This document shows, piece after piece, positions 1 to 9,071 of a DNA stretch of 64,000 bases (positions are counted from its first letter, which is position 1; each line of letters starts with the position of its first letter). Origin of the DNA: a bacterium. GTDB lineage: Bacteria; Verrucomicrobiota; Verrucomicrobiia; Limisphaerales; J093. The notes beneath the pieces are model-generated. The model did no database searches. It was not told the origin of the DNA and saw nothing but the letters and a program-made list of their open reading frames with translations. The DNA is taken from the NCBI GenBank assembly GCA_021823625.1, contig JAKANS010000007.1, forward strand, positions 1-64,000. The letters are read 5' to 3'. Both the position numbers and the translations under genes were made by a program.

Positions 1-216
1 GCTCAGGGGCGGGGCTTGCGCCACCACGAATCTGAGTCAACGCATCGTCGGACGCCCCGTCCAACGCCCCGCCCCGGTAACCTTTAATTTGAGTCAACTC
101 GCTTGGGGAAAAGTTGTCCGCCGAAGAGAAGCGATTACAGATCGGATCGTCGTCGGCAAGGGGGAAATCGAAATCACCCTGTGTTGCCTACCTTCTACGA
201 AAGAACTGTCAAAAAG

Positions 217-306
<90 letters not shown>

Positions 307-413
307 ACTCGTCGCCGGCCACCGCGATTGGCGACGGCAACTGCGGGGTACTATGGCTTCCAGTCGCCTTGCCGCAAGCGGATTTGCCGGCGCGGGAGGC
401 CGCTGGGGGAGGT

Positions 414-1520
414 TCACTCGATTGCGGGAGGCGAGAGGGCTTCGATACGCGCTTGCGTGGCGACCGCGGAGGCGCGCACCTTCGGCGAGTCGGAAACCGC
501 GAGGGCCCGCAAAGCGGGCAGGGCGTTCGTGGCGTGATCGGTCCAATCGCTGGTGCTGGCCAGCGCCTCCACGGCGGCCAGCCGGACAGATTCCTCCGGG
601 TCCCGCAAGGTTCCAACGATGGCCGCCACGGTCTGGCGACTCCACACCGTCGGTCCCGCCAGCACTTGAGCGGCGCCGGCGCGGATGACGGGATCGGGAT
701 TCTTCAGCAGCGCGATCACCTCCTTCAGCGCCGAGTAATCCCTCGCTGCGCTGCTTTTCAGAGCGGCGACGCCCGTCTCACGTGTTTCCAGCTTTGGACT
801 CTGCAGAAGCGTCGCCAGCGCGGGAATCACCGACGGTCCCATGCTGGCCAGTGCTTGGATTAGGTGCGCGCGGCGATGAAGCGGAACGTCCGGCAGCGCG
901 GCCACCAGGCCACCCACAGCCGGCACCGCCGCAGGACCGAGTTTAGCCAGAGCCGTGCACACGTAGCCGTAAGCGAGTTCGTTCGTCGTCTTGATCGCGG
1001 CCATCAAGGTCGGCAGCGCGGTTGGGCCGATGCGGCGCAAGGCGTCAACCGCCGCCTCGACCATGCGGGGATCCCGATCGCCGACGGAGTGCGCCAGAGC
1101 CGGAATCGCGCGCTCGGCCGCGGGGCCAAGCGTGCCCAGCGCGCGCGCGGCTTGCCAACGTCGGTCGATCGCCGTGCGCGGGCGCGCCCACTGCATGGAA
1201 AGCACCCAGAGTCGGCGTGGCAAAATTCGTTCCGCCGCCATCGCCATTCGGCCCAAAATGGAATCGCGCGCCTGCAAATGGGCGATCAGCGCCGGCACCG
1301 CGTTCGTGCCCATCGCGGCAATAGCCGTCTCGCGGACGTGCGACGGATCATCCGGCTCAGCCATCCAGGAAGCGAGGGACCGGCCCTGGTAGCTCGGTTC
1401 GGCCGGCCAGCGCAGGCGGTCTTGCAGGACGAGAAGGAGCAAAACCACCAGTACGCCGGCCGCGGCCAGAGCGAGCCAGCGAAGGCGGCTTTTGCGGGAG
1501 GCGTTTTGTTTGACGTTCAT
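414..1520 (-). CDS. HEAT-repeat protein with N-terminal membrane anchor
   Basis: ORF 368 aa; hydrophobic N-terminus; repeated LGPAAxxAIPAL / GPxALPxLxAA helical units. Confidence 0.8.
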   Translation of the reverse strand: MNVKQNASRKSRLRWLALAAAGVLVVLLLLVLQDRLRWPAEPSYQGRSLASWMAEPDDPSHVRETAIAAMGTNAVPALIAHLQARDSILGRMAMAAERILPRRLWVLSMQWARPRTAIDRRWQAARALGTLGPAAERAIPALAHSVGDRDPRMVEAAVDALRRIGPTALPTLMAAIKTTNELAYGYVCTALAKLGPAAVPAVGGLVAALPDVPLHRRAHLIQALASMGPSVIPALATLLQSPKLETRETGVAALKSSAARDYSALKEVIALLKNPDPVIRAGAAQVLAGPTVWSRQTVAAIVGTLRDPEESVRLAAVEALASTSDWTDHATNALPALRALAVSDSPKVRASAVATQARIEALSPPAIE

Positions 1521-1565
1521 GGTTACCCGTTCGTTGGAAAGGAGACAGTTCGCCGGGCGGCCCGC

Positions 1566-2960
1566 TCAATCGCCGGCCGTGACCTCAGTGGGCAAACCGC
1601 TGGGGCGGCCGCGAATGCGCTCCCGCGCATCTCGGGCCGCCGACCGCGCGTGGCCGACCACCACGTCTTGAATCGTCGCGGTGTGGGCCAGTCGGGTGAG
1701 TTCTGGCATCGCGGCGGCGGCTCCCGGGCCGATGGCGGCGAGGGCGTTGGCGGCCGTCAACTGTTCCTCCGGATCGTCAGCGCGGAGCATGAGTGTGAGA
1801 CCTGGCACGGCGGGTGCGCCGGCGGCGCCCAAGCCGGTCAGCGCCACGGCCGCGTTCACACGCACGTCCGATTCGACGTTGGTGAGAAATGGTACCAGAC
1901 CGGGCACGGCCGCCGGTCCCATTTTGCCCAATGCCAGCGCCGCCATGCTCGGCGTGCGCGAAGGCCGGTGGCTCTGTTCGGTCTCCAGCATGGTCAACAA
2001 ACGCGGGATGGCGGCGCTCGCCGCGGGGCCCATTTCGCCCAGCGTGGCGGCGGCCTCCCAGCGGCGTTCCGGCTCCGAGAGCAACTCGCAGAGGATCGCG
2101 ACCGTCGCGTTCGTTTCCAGGCCGAGTTGGCGAAGCGCCCGCGTGGCTTCCAAACGTTCACCGGGCCGGTCGGACTTCGCCAGCGCGAGCAAATCGGGCG
2201 CCGCCGCGCGCGCCGCCGTCCCCAACGAGGCCAACGCTTTGGCGGCAAAACGTCGCTCGGCGTCCACCGGAGAGCGCAGGCGCGCGGCCACCGCGGCCAC
2301 GACCCGTGGATCGTCCCGACCGACCGCCGGCAACGCGCGCAGCACGTTCTCGCGTTGGTGGACATCGGAGTGCGCGAGCAGTCCGAGCAGCGGCGGAACC
2401 AGGTTCGTCCGCGCGGAACCGAAGGCCTTCTCCGCGTTGTCGCTGAGGAGGCTGGCCACGCCGTTGAGTGTGCGCCAGTCCGGGGCTTCAAGCACCCCGG
2501 CAATCGCGGGGATCGCGGGCGGGCCGATGCCGCGCAAGGCCTGGGCAGCGGGGTCGAGCCAGATTCGCCGGGCCAGCGCGGGCGCGGCAGGTGCCGCTTG
2601 CGGGCCGAGCCGCGCGAGTTCACCGGCGGCCGCGGCGGCCAGATCCTCGGCGCGGATCGGAGCCGCGCTTTTCGGCCAAAAGCGCCGCCGCAACCGCCAC
2701 CACGTCTCGCGGATGCGGCTGTCCTCCCCGTGCACCGCGCGGGTCAGTTCGGGCACCGCTTCCGGGCCGATGGTTTTAAGCGCCGCCTCGGCCGGCAGGC
2801 GGACGCGGTAGTCGTCGTTGGCCAGTGCCACCAGCCAATGCCGCAGCGAATGGCCGTGGTAGCGCGGGCCAGGGTCGGGCCACCAGGCGACGGCCAGGCC
2901 GGCGATGAGCACCAGGGCCATCGCGGCGGGCAGAAGCGTTTTGCGGGAAATGCGTTTCAC
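1566..2960 (-). CDS. HEAT-repeat protein with N-terminal membrane anchor (paralog of neighbour)
   Basis: ORF 464 aa; N-terminal TM; repeated LGxAGAPAVPxL / MGPAAVPxLVPFL units; shares PxYxGxSLxxW motif after the TM with the adjacent ORF. Confidence 0.8.
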   Translation of the reverse strand: MKRISRKTLLPAAMALVLIAGLAVAWWPDPGPRYHGHSLRHWLVALANDDYRVRLPAEAALKTIGPEAVPELTRAVHGEDSRIRETWWRLRRRFWPKSAAPIRAEDLAAAAAGELARLGPQAAPAAPALARRIWLDPAAQALRGIGPPAIPAIAGVLEAPDWRTLNGVASLLSDNAEKAFGSARTNLVPPLLGLLAHSDVHQRENVLRALPAVGRDDPRVVAAVAARLRSPVDAERRFAAKALASLGTAARAAAPDLLALAKSDRPGERLEATRALRQLGLETNATVAILCELLSEPERRWEAAATLGEMGPAASAAIPRLLTMLETEQSHRPSRTPSMAALALGKMGPAAVPGLVPFLTNVESDVRVNAAVALTGLGAAGAPAVPGLTLMLRADDPEEQLTAANALAAIGPGAAAAMPELTRLAHTATIQDVVVGHARSAARDARERIRGRPSGLPTEVTAGD

Positions 2961-3455
2961 CGGACCGCCAACAAGTTAGCGCCACTCGCGGTCAGGGAAC
3001 AGCGGCAAAGGGCCATGTCCCGATTTCAATCTCGAAGTCGCAGTTGACCTGGTTCCGTCGCTGGGAACTTGCCCGCGAAACACGCAAAACACGCGAAACA
3101 TGCAAAAAAACCAAAGTATCGAACCGCTGTCTCCGCTGCGGTCATCGTTCACACCCGTTGGGTGAAGCCGGCGTTTCATCGCCGACCTTCACGGCCGGTT
3201 TGTTTTCGCGTGTTTGGCGTGTTTGGCGGGAGATTCAATTGCAGCTTATCGGTTGAGATTGGTGGCCGCGCCGCGGCGGCGGCGGGCGGGTGCGGCAGAA
3301 CCGCCCCCACCAAAGCAGGACGCCACCCGGCAAAGCGCCGGATCGGGTGCCCGCGGTGGGTCGCACCCGTTCCGGGAAAACGCTTCGCCGTGGACTTCCA
3401 CGGTTGCAAAAGCCGTGGGCCGTGCTAAATCCACGGCTCGGTTGGAATCATAACT

Positions 3456-3797
3456 ATGCCGACGTACCAATACGTTTGCGCCAAGTGCGGACACGAATTC
3501 GAGCTCGTCCAGTCCATGAAGGACGACCCGCTGGCGACGTGCCCGAAGGATCGTTGCGCCCGCAAACCCTGGGCCAAAGGCAAGGTCAAGCGTCAGATGA
3601 GCGGGGGCGCCGGCCTCATTTTCAAGGGCAGCGGCTTTTACATCACCGACTACCGCAGCGAGGGCTACAAGCAGTCCGCGAAACAGGAGTCGGACAACGC
3701 CGCCCCCAAGAAGGACACCGGCACCAAGCCGGAGGCGAAACCCGCCGGCGGCGGCGGTTCGGCGGGCGGCGGGGGCGCCAAGCCGGCCAAGGAGTAA
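3456..3797 (+). CDS. FmdB-family zinc ribbon protein
   Basis: MPTYQYVCAKCGHEFELVQSMKDDPLATCPKDRC..., CxxC zinc ribbon, GSGFYITDYR motif typical of the family, Gly/Ala/Lys-rich tail. Confidence 0.9.
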   Translation: MPTYQYVCAKCGHEFELVQSMKDDPLATCPKDRCARKPWAKGKVKRQMSGGAGLIFKGSGFYITDYRSEGYKQSAKQESDNAAPKKDTGTKPEAKPAGGGGSAGGGGAKPAKE

Positions 3798-3803
3798 CCT
3801 GCC

Positions 3804-5222
3804 GTGCGCCTTACCGGCGGCATGCGGTTCGGTCTGGCTGCGTGGGCGGGGTGGCTCTCCGCGGTGGTGGGGTGGTGTTTGCCGGGGTTGGCGGCGTTGC
3901 CGGGCGCGAGCGATTGGGTGACGGTGTACAGCCGGTCGGGCCAGTTCATCGTTCACAGTCTGCATCCCACCGCGCCGAGCCTGGCCGTGGTGTCGCCGGC
4001 GAGCACCAGCAAATTGATCTGGCTCCAGCCGGACCCGCTGGCGGTTTCCGGCGAGCGCATCAAGGCGTCTTTGCTCGCTGAACTGGGCCTGCCCGATCGC
4101 TGGCGCGGCAAGATCCAACTGAACATCACGCCCCGGATCCGGCCCGTTCTGTTCCCGACGGCGGCGGCGGTGCGGTTCACCGACGGCTGGCAGTACTCGC
4201 TGCGGTTGCCCCAGGAAATCGAAGGCACCGCCCTGGTTCGCGGCCTCGTGCACGCGCTGTTGAGCGAACTGGCCGGCCGCACGCCCGGCCCGAACGCGCC
4301 GGAGATTCCGTTCTGGCTCGTCGAGGGCTTGACCGGCGAAATCCTTTCCCGCGTCGGCCCCGACCCGCTCGCGAAGCCGAACACGGTCACCGGCAAGTAC
4401 GGCAACGCGCTGGGCCTGCTGCAAGGCACGGCCAGCGATCGTCAGTTGGCCCGCGAAAGCCGCGAGTTCCTCGACCGCTTCACGTCCCGCCCGATCCTTT
4501 CCTTCGAGGAACTCAGCCTGCCGTCCAATGCACAACTCTCGGGTGCCGCGCTCGAACATTACCGGATGTGCTGCCAGGTTTTCTTCGCTTCGCTCCAGCG
4601 CCTGCCCGGCGGCCGGCAGGCACTCGTCGCGATGCTCGAACAACTGCCCCGGCACCTGAACTGGCAGACCGCTTTCCTTAGCGCCTTCCGATCCCAGTTC
4701 TCCGGGATGCTCGACGTCGAAAAATGGTGGGCGCTCACCACCCAACGGGTCACCGTTACGGCGAAAGGTTTCACCCTGTCGCCCGAGGCGGCCCTGCGCT
4801 GGCTCGCGGATTTGATCCAAATCACCGTCGAGGTCCAGGAGACTCGCGACGCCCCGCTGATCCGGCGCACGCTGACGCTTCAGACCGTGGTCACCGAATG
4901 GGATTTCGCCGGGCAACCGCCCGTGCTCTCGGAGCGCATCCGGCAACTGCGGGCGTTGGCGGGTGCGTTGCCGCCGGAGGTCAAACCGCTCGCCGCCGAG
5001 TACGCCAACACGCTGCAGGCGTACCTCGAACAGCGCGGGCGCGCGGGACTGCAGCCAACCTTGCCCGGGCTCGCGCAAGCGAACCTCTCCGACGCGTTGC
5101 GCACGGCCGTCAGCACCCTCGATGCGCTGGACCGGCGCCGGGACGAAATCTGGGCGCGGCTGCGCCAAAACGATCTCACGCGCGCGAACGCCGGCGAAGC
5201 ACCCTCCACGGCCAGGCGTTGA
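3804..5222 (+). CDS. Secreted hypothetical protein with degenerate gluzincin (peptidase MA)-like core
   Basis: 472 aa, signal peptide; RGLVHALLSELAGR...PFWLVEGLTGEI resembles the HExxH...WLxEG arrangement but lacks HExxH. Confidence 0.6.
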   Translation: MRLTGGMRFGLAAWAGWLSAVVGWCLPGLAALPGASDWVTVYSRSGQFIVHSLHPTAPSLAVVSPASTSKLIWLQPDPLAVSGERIKASLLAELGLPDRWRGKIQLNITPRIRPVLFPTAAAVRFTDGWQYSLRLPQEIEGTALVRGLVHALLSELAGRTPGPNAPEIPFWLVEGLTGEILSRVGPDPLAKPNTVTGKYGNALGLLQGTASDRQLARESREFLDRFTSRPILSFEELSLPSNAQLSGAALEHYRMCCQVFFASLQRLPGGRQALVAMLEQLPRHLNWQTAFLSAFRSQFSGMLDVEKWWALTTQRVTVTAKGFTLSPEAALRWLADLIQITVEVQETRDAPLIRRTLTLQTVVTEWDFAGQPPVLSERIRQLRALAGALPPEVKPLAAEYANTLQAYLEQRGRAGLQPTLPGLAQANLSDALRTAVSTLDALDRRRDEIWARLRQNDLTRANAGEAPSTARR

Positions 5223-5247
5223 AGCGCTCGCGCCTCGTGGTCGTGGC

Positions 5248-5883
5248 TCAAACGCTCGGCGGCTGGATCGCCTTTTTCGCCGCGCTCACGAACGCGCCGA
5301 TCTTCGCCGGGTCTTTCCGGCCGGGAGCCGATTCCACGCCGCTTGAAACATCCACCGCGTACGGCCGCGCCTGCCGGATGGCCTCCACCACGTTTTCCGG
5401 CGTGAGCCCGCCGGCGAGCAGGATCGGCCGGCCGTACTGCGCGGTCTGGGCCGCCAGCGCCCAATTGAAACGCGCGCCCGTCCCGCCCAATTGGCCCGGC
5501 ACGAAGCTGTCCAGCAACCACGCCGCGGTGGCGTAGTCGCGGAGCCCGGCCAACGATTCCGGCCCGCTGATGCGGAACCCCTTGATCACCGGCAGCGCGA
5601 ACCGGCCGCAAAATTCCGGCGTCTCGCGACCGTGAAATTGCAGCGTGTCCAGCCGGCATTCCCTGGCCGTTTCGCGGATGAAGTCTTCCGTCGCATCCAC
5701 GAAGACGCCCACCTTGGCGATGAACGGCGGTAATGTGCGGCAAATTGCGGCCGCGTGGGTCACGGTCACCGCGCGCGGACTGCGCTCGTAAAACAGGAAG
5801 CCCAACGCATCCGCGCCGGCGACCACCGCCGCCAGTGCATCCTCGCGTCGCGTGATGCCGCAAATCTTCACCCGCACGTTCAT
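5248..5883 (-). CDS. trpF: Phosphoribosylanthranilate isomerase
   Basis: MNVRVKICGITRREDALAAVVAGADALGFLFYERSPR...LLAGGLTPENV...VDVSSGVESAPGRKDPAKI; start at internal Met of ORF 5248..6012. Confidence 0.96.
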   Translation of the reverse strand: MNVRVKICGITRREDALAAVVAGADALGFLFYERSPRAVTVTHAAAICRTLPPFIAKVGVFVDATEDFIRETARECRLDTLQFHGRETPEFCGRFALPVIKGFRISGPESLAGLRDYATAAWLLDSFVPGQLGGTGARFNWALAAQTAQYGRPILLAGGLTPENVVEAIRQARPYAVDVSSGVESAPGRKDPAKIGAFVSAAKKAIQPPSV

Positions 5884-5999
5884 GCCGTGGCTCTTCTGCC
5901 AGAACGGCGCGCGAAAGCCACGCGGTTTTTCGTGCCGTGCAACCCCGGTCGCAGCGGTTTGTACTTCCCTCACGGTCCGCCGCCGGGTAGGGAAGCGGC

Positions 6000-8999
6000 A
6001 TGTCTCATGCACGCCGTTACTGGGAAACGTGCGCCATCCTGCTGGCGCTCTCGCTGCGCGCCGCTGACTCCGCCGGTCCCGAGGCCGTCGCCAACGACCT
6101 CCCGCGCTTCCCGCCCGTCGCGGTCCAGGACGTGTTGCCGACCTTCAAAGTGCGGCCGGGCTTTCGGATCGAACTGGTCGCCAGCGAGCCGCTGGTGCGC
6201 GATCCCATCGAAATCTGCTTCGACGAAAACGGCCGGATGTTCGTCGTCGAAATGATCGATTACTCGGAGTTGCGCGACGCCCAGCCGCACCTGGGGCACG
6301 TGCAGATGCTCGAAGACACGGACGGCGACGGACGCTTCGATAAGAGCACTGTGTTCGCGGACGACCTTCCATGGCCGACCGGCCTGTGCTGCTGGAATGG
6401 CGGCATCTTCGTGGGCGCGACGCCGGATGTGTTCTACTTGAAAGACACCGACGGCGACGGCAAAGCGGACGTGCGCCGGCGCGTTCTTACCGGTTTTGCA
6501 ATCGACTACGCGCCGTACCGGACCAACCAGCTCAACATGCAGGCGATGTTCAACAGTTTTCGCTGGGGCCTGGACAACCGCATCCACGGCTGCACGGCAC
6601 CCAACGGCGGCGAGGTCACGTCGCCGCTCACGCCGGGTCGCGCGCCGGTGAACGTCCGCGGACGCGACTTCGCCTTCGACCCCCGCACGGACGTGCTCGA
6701 AACCGAGGCGGACGGTGGACAATACGGTTTGTGTTTCGACGACCGTGGCCGGCGGTACACGTGCAACAACAGCGACCACATCCGCGTGTTCATGTACGAA
6801 TCGCGTTACGCGGATCGCAACCCGTACTTCACCATGCCACCCGCGCTGGAAAGCATCGCCGTGGACGGCCCGGCGGCGGAGGTCTATCGCACCAGCCCGG
6901 AGGAACCGTGGCGGGTCTTGCGCACCAAATGGCGCGTCTCCGGCGCAGTGCCGGGGCCCATCGAGGGCGGTGGGAGGGCGAGCGGTTATTTCACCAGCGC
7001 CACCGGCATCACGATCTATCGCGGCGACGCCTGGCCGGAAGAATTCGTGGGCGACGCCTTCATTGCCGATTGCGGCAGCAACCTGGTTCACCGGAAAAAG
7101 GTGCGCGCGGACGGCGTCGCGTTGCGGGCCGAGCGACCGGCCGACGAGCGACGCACCGAGTTCCTCACCTCCACCGACACCTGGTTCCGGCCGGTGCAAG
7201 GCGCGAACGCGCCGGACGGGGCGCTGTACGTGATCGACATGTACCGCGAGATCGTCGAACACCCGTGGTCGCTGCCGCCCGGCATCAAGAAGTTCCTGGA
7301 CCTGAACAGCGGCAACGACCGCGGCCGGATTTACCGCATCGTGCCGGATGGCTTCAAACAACCGAAGCTCCCGCGGCTCGGCCAGGCCGGCACCGCAGAG
7401 CTCGTGAAAACATTGGAATCGCGCAACGCCTGGCATCGCGAGACTGCGGCGCGCCTGCTTTACGAGCGCCAGGACAAAGCAGCCGTGCCGGCGTTAGAAA
7501 CGCTGCTTCGCGAATCGCATTCGCCGCTCGGCCGGATGCACGCGCTGTATGTGCTTTCCGGGTTGGGCGCGCTCGCGCCGGAGCATCTGTTGACGGCGTT
7601 GAACGACGCCGACGACCGCGTCCGCGAACACGCCGTGCGACTCAAGGAAAAGTTTCTCGCCATGCCGGCGCCCGCGCCAACGTTGACCGAAAAGCTGCTG
7701 GCGCTGGCGGACGACCCAAGTCCCCAGGTGCGCTACCAACTCGCGTTCACGCTCGGCGAAACCCACGACCCGCGGCGCCTCGACGCCCTGGCCACCATCG
7801 CCCGGCGCGACGCCGCGGACCGGTGGACGCGCGCCGCGGTGCTGAGTTCGCTCGCGGAAGGACCGGTGGAGATGTTCGACCGTGTGACGGCTTGGTTCGC
7901 GCCGTACCGCACCGGTCCGGCGCCGGGCGAAGGCGAGTATGAATTTCTCCGCCAGCTTGTGGAGGTCATGGGCGCGCGAAACCGCACCAACGAAGTCGCC
8001 GCCGTGCTGGGCTTCGTGGCGAAGGCGGAGCCGGCGGTCGCCTTCACGCTGGTCCACGCGCTGGGCGAGGGTTTGCAGCGATCCCGCGGCAAGCTGGCCA
8101 CGGCGGATTTGCAGCCGCTCTTCGCCCGCGCGAACAGCCTGGCGAGCGATGCCGCCGCGGCCGAAACGACGCGCGTCCAAGCCGTCGAGTTGCTGGCGCT
8201 GACCAGCTACGCCGAATCCGGGGAGCGCCTGTTCGGTTTGCTCGACCAGACGCAGCCGCAAGCGGTGCAGTTGGCGGCGATCCGCACGTTGGGCCGGTTC
8301 AACGACGCCGTGGTCGGTCGCGAACTGGCGGCCCGCTGGACTTCGCTGACGCCGCGGTTGCGCGCCTCGGTGCTGCCGGTGCTCGTGGCGCGACCGGAGC
8401 GCGCGGCGGAATTGTTGACCGCGGTCGAGACCGGCGCCATCCGCAAGACCGACCTGACCTCGACGCAGATCGATTTTCTCATGAACCATCGTGACGCCCG
8501 AATCCGCCAGCGGGCGGTGAAGTTGTTGGCGGGACAAGTGACCACCGAGCGTCAGCAGATCATCGATGCGTTTCGGCCGGCGTTGGCCCTGCAAGGTGAC
8601 CCCGCGAGAGGCAAAACCCTTTTCGTTGAGCGGTGCTCGTCCTGCCATCGTTTGGGCGGCGAAGGCTACGCGCTGGGGCCGGACTTGGTGAGCGTGCGCA
8701 ACGCCGGCAGGGAGAAAATGCTCACGAGCATCGTCGATCCGAGTCGGGAGGTGTTGCCGCAATACCTGGCGTTCGAGATCGAGACCAAGGACGACGAAAG
8801 CCTGCTGGGCATTGTGGCCAACGAAACGGCCACGAGCGTCACGCTTCGCCAGGCTTACGGCAAGGAGACGGTGATTCTCCGCGCGAACATTGCGTCCATG
8901 CAAAGCCGCGGCAAATCGGTCATGCCCGATGATCTTCAAGCCGGGCTCACCCCGCAGGACATGGCGGATCTATTGGAGTTCGTCGGCACGGCACAGTGA
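6000..8999 (+). CDS. PVC-type haem-binding CxxCH protein / membrane-bound dehydrogenase with HEAT-like middle and c-type cytochrome C-terminus
   Basis: FRIELVASEPLVRDPIEICFDENGRMFVVEMIDY N-terminus and CSSCHRLGGEGYALGPDL C-terminus. Confidence 0.93.
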   Translation: MSHARRYWETCAILLALSLRAADSAGPEAVANDLPRFPPVAVQDVLPTFKVRPGFRIELVASEPLVRDPIEICFDENGRMFVVEMIDYSELRDAQPHLGHVQMLEDTDGDGRFDKSTVFADDLPWPTGLCCWNGGIFVGATPDVFYLKDTDGDGKADVRRRVLTGFAIDYAPYRTNQLNMQAMFNSFRWGLDNRIHGCTAPNGGEVTSPLTPGRAPVNVRGRDFAFDPRTDVLETEADGGQYGLCFDDRGRRYTCNNSDHIRVFMYESRYADRNPYFTMPPALESIAVDGPAAEVYRTSPEEPWRVLRTKWRVSGAVPGPIEGGGRASGYFTSATGITIYRGDAWPEEFVGDAFIADCGSNLVHRKKVRADGVALRAERPADERRTEFLTSTDTWFRPVQGANAPDGALYVIDMYREIVEHPWSLPPGIKKFLDLNSGNDRGRIYRIVPDGFKQPKLPRLGQAGTAELVKTLESRNAWHRETAARLLYERQDKAAVPALETLLRESHSPLGRMHALYVLSGLGALAPEHLLTALNDADDRVREHAVRLKEKFLAMPAPAPTLTEKLLALADDPSPQVRYQLAFTLGETHDPRRLDALATIARRDAADRWTRAAVLSSLAEGPVEMFDRVTAWFAPYRTGPAPGEGEYEFLRQLVEVMGARNRTNEVAAVLGFVAKAEPAVAFTLVHALGEGLQRSRGKLATADLQPLFARANSLASDAAAAETTRVQAVELLALTSYAESGERLFGLLDQTQPQAVQLAAIRTLGRFNDAVVGRELAARWTSLTPRLRASVLPVLVARPERAAELLTAVETGAIRKTDLTSTQIDFLMNHRDARIRQRAVKLLAGQVTTERQQIIDAFRPALALQGDPARGKTLFVERCSSCHRLGGEGYALGPDLVSVRNAGREKMLTSIVDPSREVLPQYLAFEIETKDDESLLGIVANETATSVTLRQAYGKETVILRANIASMQSRGKSVMPDDLQAGLTPQDMADLLEFVGTAQ

Positions 9000-9071
9000 G
9001 GGCGGGCCAACGGCGTTTGGTGGAGCGAAAAGCGCGCGCGTTCCAGGCGGGTTGGACACCCGCGCTCCGGC

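Noticed and set aside
864-3047. 727-aa plus-strand ORF and other long overlapping ORFs at 414-3000
   Set aside because: Opposite-strand shadow of the two HEAT-repeat genes, which have proper domain periodicity and anchors.
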